NCBI RefSeq assembly: GCF_027744825.2
Contig: NC_071348.1
Coordinates: 17,703,563 to 17,767,562, forward strand
DNA: 64,000 nt
Direction of reading: 5' to 3'
Source: Synchiropus splendidus
Lineage: Eukaryota > Chordata > Actinopteri > Syngnathiformes > Callionymidae
Of this stretch, positions 56,398 to 64,000 are shown in pieces. Each line of letters begins with the position of its first letter. The stretch's first letter is position 1. The notes below the pieces were generated by a model. It had not been told where the DNA came from, searched no databases, and saw nothing but the letters and a program-made list of their open reading frames with translations. The translations under genes and the position numbers were made by a program.

Positions 56398-57933
56398 ATG
56401 GCTACGACAACCCCACGGCGAATGCTGGTTTTCAAGATCCAAAAGAGACTCTCTGAATTGAGATTGAGCCAGCTTCAAGCTTTTGCAAGTGCAATGGATG
56501 ATGGTGAAGAAAGGGAAACTCTGGCTAATCTGACTGAGCTAGAACTTTATGACATGATTGTTGATTACCTCAGAGGGGAAAGATTGAGAGACCTCGAAGA
56601 TGAAGGCATGGCTCAACTCCTCTATCTCGAAGACCTACAGAATCACCTGCTGTTCGACAGAGATGAAGGATCCAGAATGACAGAAGAGGTGCCAACTCAC
56701 CAGGTGGAAAAGACGACATCTACTGGCCAACCAGCCGCCTCGGCATCATCAGCCAAGAATAGAGACGTCCAGATATCAACACCTACAACGGACAACAACT
56801 CTCATTCACCGCCACATCGGAGCCACCTCATCACATCGCCAGTGCATCTGGACGGTAACGGTGCCCACGGTGTTCGGTTCGATAGTGCCAACCCTTCTCA
56901 TGCTGGGGAACAGTTGGTGAGATTTACGGATGTGACAGCTCTGCTTCCACGCAGAGAGTTTAAAATTCATGGTGGTCAGATTTCTGACACAGGGTCTGAA
57001 GTGTCATTCAGTTGTCTTTGTAAACAGATGGACGAAGGATTGCAAGAAGGGTTTAGTGAGAGAGAGATACTACGCACTGTAATTAAGATCACAAAACCTG
57101 GTACCTTCAGAGAGATGTTGGCCAACAAAGATGACTTGACCCTGGACGAACTAAAACGGTTTCTTCGTTCACATATAGGAGACAAGAGCAGCACTGAGCT
57201 CTTTCAGGAACTTAGTACTGCAAGACAGCATGACAGAGAAAGCCCACAGCAGTTTCTGTACAGACTGGTGGGTCTAAAGCAGCGAGTTTTGTTCGAATCA
57301 CAGCAACCTAGTACAGAGTTTTGTTATGACCGAAAGCTTGTACAGGGAACTTTCCTTCATACTCTTTACCAAGGTTTGAATGAAAAAAACACCCATGTTC
57401 GTCGTGATATCAAACGTTTCCTGTCAGACGTGCCGGTCAGTGACGACTTCCTTTTGGAGCAGATCACCAAGTCCACCAATGAGGAAACTGAGAGATTACG
57501 ACGCCTTACTACAGTAGTCAAAACCCGACCGATAACAGTAAGTACCATTCAACATGACACTGTTGAGCAGATTGATCAAACTAAGCAGCCCAAGGCTGAT
57601 CAGAATAAGCACTCCAGAGTTGATTCTGAGCTTCAAGCTAATCGTGCTGCTATTCTGGAACTGACTGCCCAAGTGACATCATTGACTCAACATTTAGCTC
57701 AAGTAGTAAGACCAAGTGAACCAGTGAGTTCGATGAGACCTTGTCCTCCCCCAGGTAGGACCCAGACACCCACAAAGGAAACAAGGGGCAGGTGTCCTGA
57801 CTGCATTCAAGCAAACAATTTAAATTGTCCTCACTGTTTCATTTGTGGCCAAGCTGGTCATAGAGCAGTTGGATGTTTGCAAAGAAACATTTCGGGAAAC
57901 ACGAAGAGGTCACTGGAGCGAGGCTGCCAGTGA
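56398..57933 (+). CDS. gag: Gag of the Ty3/gypsy element
   Basis: 511 aa from the first good ATG after the leader. The N-terminal ~100 residues are helical with a Leu-rich SAP-like pattern. A Ser/Thr/His-rich linker follows. The capsid-like helical region spans about 180-370 (from LLPRREFKIHGG through the QQFLYRL helix), and a coiled stretch lies near 405-440. The nucleocapsid has one CCHC knuckle, [14 protein letters not shown] (480-493), preceded by CPDC (466-469). It forms the particle and binds the element RNA. The 3' end overlaps the protease ORF, which is in the -1 frame. Confidence 0.9.
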   Translation: MATTTPRRMLVFKIQKRLSELRLSQLQAFASAMDDGEERETLANLTELELYDMIVDYLRGERLRDLEDEGMAQLLYLEDLQNHLLFDRDEGSRMTEEVPTHQVEKTTSTGQPAASASSAKNRDVQISTPTTDNNSHSPPHRSHLITSPVHLDGNGAHGVRFDSANPSHAGEQLVRFTDVTALLPRREFKIHGGQISDTGSEVSFSCLCKQMDEGLQEGFSEREILRTVIKITKPGTFREMLANKDDLTLDELKRFLRSHIGDKSSTELFQELSTARQHDRESPQQFLYRLVGLKQRVLFESQQPSTEFCYDRKLVQGTFLHTLYQGLNEKNTHVRRDIKRFLSDVPVSDDFLLEQITKSTNEETERLRRLTTVVKTRPITVSTIQHDTVEQIDQTKQPKADQNKHSRVDSELQANRAAILELTAQVTSLTQHLAQVVRPSEPVSSMRPCPPPGRTQTPTKETRGRCPDCIQANNLNCPHCFICGQAGHRAVGCLQRNISGNTKRSLERGCQ

Positions 57934-58850
57934 CCGACTCCCGTAAGAAGCCTCAGGAACAGGTTGACTCATTTAGGAACATTACACCTGTTAAATCCAA
58001 CAAAGGATGTCAACCTATACAGAAGAAGCGTGTGACACAGCTAATTGGTAAGCGATGCATGGTCTCATGTGCCATTAATGGGGTGCCAATACAGATGCTG
58101 TTAGACTCAGGGGCTCAGGTTACTATGGTGGGGAGGGAGTTTGTCAGGAACGCATTGCCCAACATTGAAATTCTGTCACTTGAATCTCTGCTTACAGAAC
58201 AGCCACTGAAGATATCAGCCGCTAATGGCACAGAGGTTCCCTTTGACGGGTGGGCTATTGTCGAACTCCAAATACGCAGTGAGAACCATGGACATGCTGA
58301 AATTCAGGTGCCTCTTTTGATTAGTCGTAATGGTGTTAACTGTGCTATTCTTGGGAGCAACGTCATCCCTGAGATAGTCAAAGAAAACAAAGAGCATGGT
58401 GATAAAGTTGATGTTACTGCCATACTCAAGGAAGCAATGAGTGCCAGTGAGAGTACAGTTGAATCTTTAACTACTGCCCTTCAGATGCAAACTTCTGAGG
58501 AAACACCTCTTCAGTGTAGTGTGCGAGTTGGGAGGAAAGGAGTGAAAGTACCAGCTGGTCAAATCTTTGAGGTTCGTTGTAGAGTCAGAGAATGCCCAGA
58601 AGGGGGAACTGTGTTGTTTGAGCCTGCGATGGAGAACAGCTGTCCGGATGGGTTAGATTGTTTTCCTACTCTTGTAGATGTTGGCCGAGGTGCTTCCAAA
58701 ATTGTCAGAATCCCTGTTCAGAATTTTACTCAACGTGACATTTACCTGGCACAGAGAACGATTCTGATGGTGAAAACCCAAAGTCCAAGCTGCGTCCTGT
58801 TGTGCAGACTTGTTCAGCTCAGTTTAGAAGTCAACAACCTGCGGATGTGA
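57873..58850 (+). CDS. pro: Aspartic protease ORF of the gypsy element
   Basis: 325 codons, -1 to gag with a 61-nt overlap. Its ATG at 57873 lies within gag; expression could be by frameshift. The retropepsin signature [12 protein letters not shown] (about 74-85) has the DSG active site, and the later CAILGSNVI matches the conserved C-terminal ILG motif. After the protease fold comes a linker ending in [15 protein letters not shown], which in related elements runs straight on into RT. Here the ORF ends at 58850 and RT continues in the next -1 frame, so an indel near 58760-58800 probably separates them. Confidence 0.85.
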   Translation: MFAKKHFGKHEEVTGARLPVTDSRKKPQEQVDSFRNITPVKSNKGCQPIQKKRVTQLIGKRCMVSCAINGVPIQMLLDSGAQVTMVGREFVRNALPNIEILSLESLLTEQPLKISAANGTEVPFDGWAIVELQIRSENHGHAEIQVPLLISRNGVNCAILGSNVIPEIVKENKEHGDKVDVTAILKEAMSASESTVESLTTALQMQTSEETPLQCSVRVGRKGVKVPAGQIFEVRCRVRECPEGGTVLFEPAMENSCPDGLDCFPTLVDVGRGASKIVRIPVQNFTQRDIYLAQRTILMVKTQSPSCVLLCRLVQLSLEVNNLRM

Positions 58851-61800
58851 CCAGAGAAAAGTGGCATCCACCTGTCGATTTGTCACACCTCGAAGAGGAT
58901 GAGCAACAAATAGCAAGAGAAATGCTATATGATGAATCAGACGTATTTGCTCAAGATGATTCAGACATTGGTTGCATTCCAAACCTGCAACTCAAGATAC
59001 AGCTCAGTGATGAGACGCCAGTCCAAAAGCGTTACAACTCAATACCGAAACCTTTGTATAAAGAGGTCAAAGACTATGTGCAGAACTTACTGGACCATGG
59101 TTGGATAAGAAAATCAACATCGTCATACTCATCCGCTGTTGTCTGTGTGAGAAAGAAAGACAAGAGCTTACGTTTGTGTGTAGATTATAGAGAGTTAAAT
59201 CGCAAGACCAGACCTGACCGTCATCCACTTCCACGTATTCAGGAGCTGCTGGATAACCTGGGAGGCTATTCCTGGTTCTCGATACTTGACCAGGGAAGCG
59301 CTTACCACCAGGGTTTTGTTGATGAGGACTCCAGACATGTCACTGCATTTAGTACTCCGTGGGGGTTATACGAGTGGCTCCGTCTTCCGTTTGGTCTGAG
59401 CAATGCGCCGGCAGCTTTCCAAAGATGTATGGAAGGTGTCCTAGATGGCTTGCGTGATGAATGCTGTTCACCATATCTAGATGATGTGCTTTGTTTTTCC
59501 AAGACATTCCATGAACATGTAGAGGACCTGAGGCGGGTACTCAGCCGCTTAAGAGAGAATGGAATCAAGTTGCGTCCAAAGAAATGTGAGATGTTCAGAA
59601 GACAGGTGAGATATGTTGGTCGTCTTGTGACGAGTGAAGGTGTACAAATTGATCCCAAAGACATAGAAGCTGTTTTGCAACTCAAAAACAGGGAACCAAA
59701 GAATGTGGGGGATGTCAGAGCCCTGCTAGGCTTCCTTGGCTATTACAGATCTTTTGTGCAGGACTTTTCCAGAATTGAAAGGCCACTGTATAAGCTACAA
59801 GAGAGTTGCAGTGACACTAGTCAAAGGGTTGTTGGAGACAAGTCATTCAAATCCAGGAGACGAAGTAACAAATCTGGCCAACTTCCATCAAAGACACCTG
59901 TCAACTGGACATCTGAGCACAGTGCTGTTGTAGCTCGTCTGGTAGATGTGTTGACAAATCCTCCCATCTTGGCCTATCCAGATTTCAACTTACCTTTTAT
60001 TCTGAATACAGATGCATGTAGTGAGGGCCTGGGAGCTGTGCTTTACCAAAATCAAGGGGGTAAGCTTCGAGTCATTGCTTATGGGTCCAGAGCGCTTACA
60101 CCTGCTGAAAAGAATTACCACCTGCATTCTGGCAAGCTTGAGTTTCTGGCATTAAAGTGGGCCATCTGTGACAAGTTTAGAGATTATCTCTATTATGCTC
60201 CAACATTCACCGTTTACACCGACAATAACCCATTGACGTATGTGCTAAGCTCAGCTAAGTTGAATGCAGTTGGCTATCGTTGGGTGGGTGAGTTGGCGGA
60301 CTTCCACTTCACTATCAAGTACAGACCAGGAAGAAACAACATTGATGCAGACACACTATCACGTTATCCTGTGAAACTTGAAGGACATTTCGGGGAGTAT
60401 ACTGAAATCCTACCCCCAGACTTGATCTCCACCATCTGGCAAGGAAATAAAGCCATTGAGGAAAATGAGGTACCATGGATGGCAGAACTGCACATATCAT
60501 CTGGCTGTGATTATGATCCAGTTATCACAAGTCCAACTTTCACCTCTGAGGACATCCAAGTTGCCCAGATGGACGACGCAGCAATCAGTGAAGTGATAAT
60601 GTTGAAAAAGAGTGGATGGAATCCTCAAGAGAAAAGACACCTGGGAGAAGAGACGAAAAGACTCGTACGTGAGTGGAAAAAGTTAAAACTTGATAAAGGC
60701 ATGCTGTATAGGCTGGCAGGCAAATGGAAACAACTTGTCCTACCAAGCAAGTGGAAATCGTTGGTGCTAAAACATCTGCACGATGACATGGGTCATGTGG
60801 GTTCTGATAAAGTGATCCATCTGGCTAGACAAAGGTTTTATTGGCCATTCATGCAGCGTGACATAGAAAACTATGTGACTCGCCAATGCTCCTGTATCAA
60901 GCAGAAGAGACCCACCAGACCACAAAAGGCTCCCATGAGTTCAATAACAACCAGTAGTCCATTTGAACTAGTTTCAATTGACTATCTCCACCTCGAACCA
61001 AGCAAAGGAGGCTTTGAGTATATCTTGGTCATCGTTGATCGTTTTACTCGCTTTGCGCAAGCCTATCCGACGAAGAATAAGTCTGGTAAGACAGCAGCTG
61101 AGAAAATATTCAGTGATTTCATCCCTCGCTTTGGATATCCCGAAAGGCTCCACCATGATCAAGGTCGAGAATTCGAGAACAGTTTATTCAAGCGACTCCA
61201 ACAACTGTCTGGTATCTCTCATTCCCGAACTACTCCATACCACCCACAGGGTAACCCTGTTGAGCGTCTAAACAGAACACTTTTGCAAATGCTTCGCACT
61301 CTGCAAGAGGATCGAAAGATTGAATGGAAAGACCACTTGCCGCAGATCGTGCATGCATACAATTGTACGAGGCACGAAGCAACAGGTTATTCCCCGTTTT
61401 TTCTCCTGTATGGCAGAGCTCCACGATTGCCCATTGACTTGCTTTTTGGCTTGAACACCGAGGAGGAAATGTCAAATCAAAGGGAATATGCGCAAAAGTG
61501 GGCTTCTCGAATGCAGGCAGCTTACAAGATCGCCTCAGAGAACAGCAAGAAATGTTCGGCCCGAGGAAAAAGAAATTATGACCGTGGTGTTAATGGGATT
61601 CCACTGCAGCCAGGAGATAGGGTGCTTGTAAGAAACCTGTCAGAAAGAGGTGGACCAGGCAAACTCCGCTCTTATTGGGAGGAGATTGTTCACAGGGTTA
61701 TTGAGAAGGTTGGGGATGGGCCGGTGTACAGGGTTCAGGCTGAAAAGGGAGACAAAACTGCTCGTGTGCTGCATCGTAACCTTCTGTTGCTTGTGAATGA

Positions 61801-62425
61801 TTTGCCAGTTGAGCTGGAGATGCGCCCTCATGCAGGAAAGAATCTAAAACAAATGAGTAAGACCAAAGCGAACAGTAAGGAAGCAGAAGAACTAGATTCT
61901 GATGATTCTGTTGAAGAGGAAGAGTTGTCGTACAGCTTACGACTTGTACCATTGTATTCTAGAAGCACAGTTAGACGTCGGGTACCTCAACCCGAATCTC
62001 GCAGAGAGCTTAGAGCAATGGCACCTGAATTTCAGCCTCTTAGACAGATAACAGAATCAGGGGAGGACCAAAGAGAGAGTGTTCCACTGATTGCTTCGGA
62101 ACCAGTACAAATATTGACCACACCGCCTGATGAAAGTGAAACACTTCATGAAAGGACAGACTTGACTGGAGTTGAGGAACCACATGAAAAAGCAGATGAG
62201 ATGGTTGAACCTGATAGGGACACGCCACTGAGGGACAATCCGCCTGCTAGAAGGTCCAATCGAACCATAAGGCCGAGGGAGAGGTTTACGTATGATACTT
62301 TTGGTCAACCGTCATACCAGCCTTGGGGACTGACAGCAAATGCCATGTTATCATGTGGTCCTTACTCTGTTGTACCAGGAACACACTACAACTTTATTCA
62401 GGTACCAACAGTGTGGGGCTATTAA
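58802..62425 (+). CDS. pol: Pol of the gypsy element: RT, RNase H, integrase
   Basis: 1,207 codons, opening upstream of 58802, where the codon is GTG, so it has no ATG of its own there and probably continues the protease frame in an undamaged element. RT spans about 60-330 with motif [11 protein letters not shown] (D163), LPFGLSNAP (195-203) and YLDD (225-228). RNase H has D404, E447, D474 and D517. Integrase has H660/H665 with C696 and C698 in C-x-C spacing, and a core of D727, D786, E821 with 34 residues between the last two, a spacing also expected in elements carrying the GNPVER form. The GPY/F-type module (LRSYWEE...GPVYRVQ) is near 960-990. The last 200 residues are acidic and Pro-rich with no chromodomain. 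No env follows. Confidence 0.92.
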   Translation: MQTCSAQFRSQQPADVTREKWHPPVDLSHLEEDEQQIAREMLYDESDVFAQDDSDIGCIPNLQLKIQLSDETPVQKRYNSIPKPLYKEVKDYVQNLLDHGWIRKSTSSYSSAVVCVRKKDKSLRLCVDYRELNRKTRPDRHPLPRIQELLDNLGGYSWFSILDQGSAYHQGFVDEDSRHVTAFSTPWGLYEWLRLPFGLSNAPAAFQRCMEGVLDGLRDECCSPYLDDVLCFSKTFHEHVEDLRRVLSRLRENGIKLRPKKCEMFRRQVRYVGRLVTSEGVQIDPKDIEAVLQLKNREPKNVGDVRALLGFLGYYRSFVQDFSRIERPLYKLQESCSDTSQRVVGDKSFKSRRRSNKSGQLPSKTPVNWTSEHSAVVARLVDVLTNPPILAYPDFNLPFILNTDACSEGLGAVLYQNQGGKLRVIAYGSRALTPAEKNYHLHSGKLEFLALKWAICDKFRDYLYYAPTFTVYTDNNPLTYVLSSAKLNAVGYRWVGELADFHFTIKYRPGRNNIDADTLSRYPVKLEGHFGEYTEILPPDLISTIWQGNKAIEENEVPWMAELHISSGCDYDPVITSPTFTSEDIQVAQMDDAAISEVIMLKKSGWNPQEKRHLGEETKRLVREWKKLKLDKGMLYRLAGKWKQLVLPSKWKSLVLKHLHDDMGHVGSDKVIHLARQRFYWPFMQRDIENYVTRQCSCIKQKRPTRPQKAPMSSITTSSPFELVSIDYLHLEPSKGGFEYILVIVDRFTRFAQAYPTKNKSGKTAAEKIFSDFIPRFGYPERLHHDQGREFENSLFKRLQQLSGISHSRTTPYHPQGNPVERLNRTLLQMLRTLQEDRKIEWKDHLPQIVHAYNCTRHEATGYSPFFLLYGRAPRLPIDLLFGLNTEEEMSNQREYAQKWASRMQAAYKIASENSKKCSARGKRNYDRGVNGIPLQPGDRVLVRNLSERGGPGKLRSYWEEIVHRVIEKVGDGPVYRVQAEKGDKTARVLHRNLLLLVNDLPVELEMRPHAGKNLKQMSKTKANSKEAEELDSDDSVEEEELSYSLRLVPLYSRSTVRRRVPQPESRRELRAMAPEFQPLRQITESGEDQRESVPLIASEPVQILTTPPDESETLHERTDLTGVEEPHEKADEMVEPDRDTPLRDNPPARRSNRTIRPRERFTYDTFGQPSYQPWGLTANAMLSCGPYSVVPGTHYNFIQVPTVWGY

Positions 62426-62529
62426 ATGTATGGGATTTGATTAATTACAGTTGTTAACTATAACAGCACTTAAAACATCCATTGGTGGTGCTCAAGATGT
62501 CCGGAGACATCTCTTAAAGCAGGGGAGAG
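62426..62529 (+). other. 3' untranslated segment with polypurine tract
   Basis: 104 bp after pol. GCAGGGGAGAG (62519-62529) abuts the 3' LTR and serves as polypurine tract. No envelope or other ORF. Confidence 0.8.
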
Positions 62530-63220
62530 TGTTGTGGGTTAGAAAATGCCCAGAAAATTAGTAAGGAAAAAGAAGAAAAAACATTCACCCCCTATTTTTC
62601 AAAGTAACACCATTTGTTCATTTGAAAACGTTGGATTGTTATTTATCCAGGAGGTGGTGCACATGCGCCGTGAGGCACATGAGTGACGCATGCGCAGCTC
62701 AGTAAACAACTGAGCTGAACGAAACCGTGTCTGACTTCTCATGTGCTTCACAGGTAAGCAGTAAAAAGGAGGTATAAGTGCTCCTCAGCTCGTTAAAGTA
62801 AATGTGATTGTGAAAAGTGATTGTATGTCTGTTTGAGGTGAGAGTTTTGCAATGAGAGTCTATCATTTAGTTTTCTAAAGCTAATACAGAGACGGTCGGT
62901 ACCACGTGGGTTGCGTGTGTGAGGATATAGATTGTTGTATTTGGTGTTTGGGTCCTTTTGTTTCACACTGATGTTGTTTTTATGTGCAAATATGGCTGTA
63001 TTGTTGCTTGTTTTTGTTGCTTCAAATGTATTTTGAAAATGTAGAATTAGAGTTTTTACAGTTGTTGAATTATGTTGAATTATATGTTTAAAATCAGTAA
63101 AACAACTGAGCTGAACGAAACCGTGTCTGACTTCTCATGTGCTTCACAGATTTTCTGCATCGTATATCGCGGAAATCTATTGTTGCCGACCAGATACCCC
63201 TAGATGTGAGGCCGGTAACA
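62530..63220 (+). repeat. 3' LTR of the gypsy element
   Basis: 691 bp, near-identical to 55564-56256. The difference near 62805 is a short rearranged string around GTGATTGTGAAAAGTG. The end is CCGGTAACA. Confidence 0.95.
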
Positions 63221-63224
63221 CAAA
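63221..63224. other. Target-site duplication, right copy (CAAA), gypsy element
   Basis: CAAA after the terminal CA, followed by GTTATGGCAC, so the interrupted monomer resumes in phase. Confidence 0.85.
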
Positions 63225-64000
63225 GTTATGGCACAATGCAGAAAATGCGTTTACAGCCTGAGATAAGGTGGGTTCCGGAACGCCAAACATAAGAATGTTG
63301 ATAACTTTGGAAAAACACTTCAGACAGCTTAGATTTGATGTGCAACTACTAGAAAGACCCTTTCTGCTATAGTGGGAGGTGAAAATTTCATGTTCTGACG
63401 CTATACTGCAAAGTTATGGCACAATGCAGAAAATGCGATTTCAGCCTGAGATAAGGTCGATTCCGGAATGCCAAACGTAAAAATGTTGACAACTTTGGAA
63501 AGACACTTCAGACAGCTGAGATTTGATGTGCAACTACTAGAAAGACCCTTACTGCTATAGTGGGAGGTGAAAATTTCATATTCTGCAGCTTTCCTGCAAA
63601 GTTATGGCACAATGCAGAAAACGCGTTTTCAGCCTGAGATAAGGTGGGTTTCGGAACGCCAAGCATAAAAATGTTGATAACTTTGGAAAAACACTTCACA
63701 CAGCTTACATTTGATGTGCAACGTCTAGAAAGACCATTTCTGCTATACTGGGAGGTGTAAATTTCAAGTTCTGAAACTTCCCTGCAAAGTTATGGCATAA
63801 TGCAGAAAACTTGTTTTCAGCATGAGACAAGGTCAATTCCGGAACGCCAAATATAAAAATATGATAACCTTTGAAAAACACTTCAGACAGCTTAGATTTG
63901 ATGTGCAACTACTAGAAAGACCCTTTCTGCTACAGTGGGAGGTGAAAATTTCATGTTCTGAAGCTTCCGTGCAAAGTTATGGCACAATGCAGAAAAGGCG
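63221..64000 (+). repeat. Satellite array, right tract (about 4 monomers)
   Basis: The same 188-bp monomer in the same orientation as the other two tracts, continuing to the window edge. No gene is supported. Confidence 0.95.

Larger units (their letters stand above)
55564..63220 (+). mobile_element. Ty3/gypsy LTR retrotransposon, 7.66 kb
   Basis: LTRs of 693 and 691 bp with TG...CA ends, tRNA-Pro-type primer site, gag with a CCHC knuckle, DSG protease, RT-RNase H-integrase in the gypsy order, polypurine tract, and a 4-bp target duplication. There is no envelope gene and no chromodomain. The LTRs differ only by a small rearrangement near 55840 and a C/G near 56242, so the insertion is recent. 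Gag, protease and polymerase are in three different frames. Confidence 0.95.

Noticed and set aside
55564..63220. Envelope gene in the gypsy element (because of its retrovirus-like tRNA-Pro primer site)
   Set aside because: Only about 100 bp separates pol from the 3' LTR.

Overview
The window is eukaryotic, repeat-derived DNA, most likely from a teleost fish. The reasons are a vertebrate-type retrovirus with a tRNA-Lys primer site, a fish-style Ty3/gypsy element, and a long satellite block. No host protein-coding gene, tRNA or rRNA gene was found. The species assignment is inference; I did not recognise the satellite.

Layout. (1) 1-2249, 22122-55563 and 63221-64000 are one head-to-tail satellite array with a monomer of about 188 bp and roughly 190 copies. 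The retroelements interrupt it in mid-monomer with clean target duplications, and the satellite phase resumes after each. Inside the long tract are a 2,252-bp (12-monomer) tandem duplication, a 1,497-bp (8-monomer) tandem duplication, and an 8.0/8.6-kb duplicated segment whose copies differ by whole monomers. (2) 2250-22121 is a very large endogenous retrovirus of 19.9 kb. It has 1.75-kb LTRs differing at about five positions, a 5-bp target duplication (GGAGG), a tRNA-Lys3-type primer site, gag, pol, an accessory gene in two frames, a 1,494-codon env, three further 3' ORFs, a polypurine tract and the 3' LTR. (3) 55564-63220 is a 7.7-kb Ty3/gypsy element with near-identical 0.69-kb LTRs, a 4-bp target duplication (CAAA), a tRNA-Pro-type primer site, gag, protease, and RT-RNase H-integrase.

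The retrovirus is the notable part. Its Gag starts with a macro (ADP-ribose-binding-type) domain, carries an overlapping PTAP/PPAY late-domain motif, and has a basic, zinc-knuckle-free C terminus. Pol has its own ATG overlapping the gag stop (ATGA). Env has a cytoplasmic Trp-rich N terminus and a leader membrane segment. A strong splice acceptor sits just upstream of the env ATG. Behind env lie a small ORF, a multi-pass membrane protein, and a 663-aa protein with an AT-hook-like basic patch, a Cys cluster and an acidic C-terminal tail (a transactivator candidate). A TATAAAAGG box lies 225 bp before that last ORF. The pol-env accessory gene and the 663-aa protein share ordered motifs and look like diverged duplicates. 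The architecture recalls spumaviruses (separate Pol start, no zinc knuckle, Env leader, possible internal promoter). The Lys3 primer site, macro domain, PTAP/PPxY and genome size do not fit that group well, so it may be a separate deep fish lineage.

The genes would work as a retroviral cycle. The LTR drives a genomic RNA whose R region holds tandem repeats and two covarying hairpins. Gag-Pol products assemble and copy it, Env is made from a spliced RNA, and the 3' protein may activate the LTR and an internal promoter. Apart from a frame change in the pol-env accessory gene and a missing zinc-ligand Cys in integrase, the frames are open, so the insertion is young.
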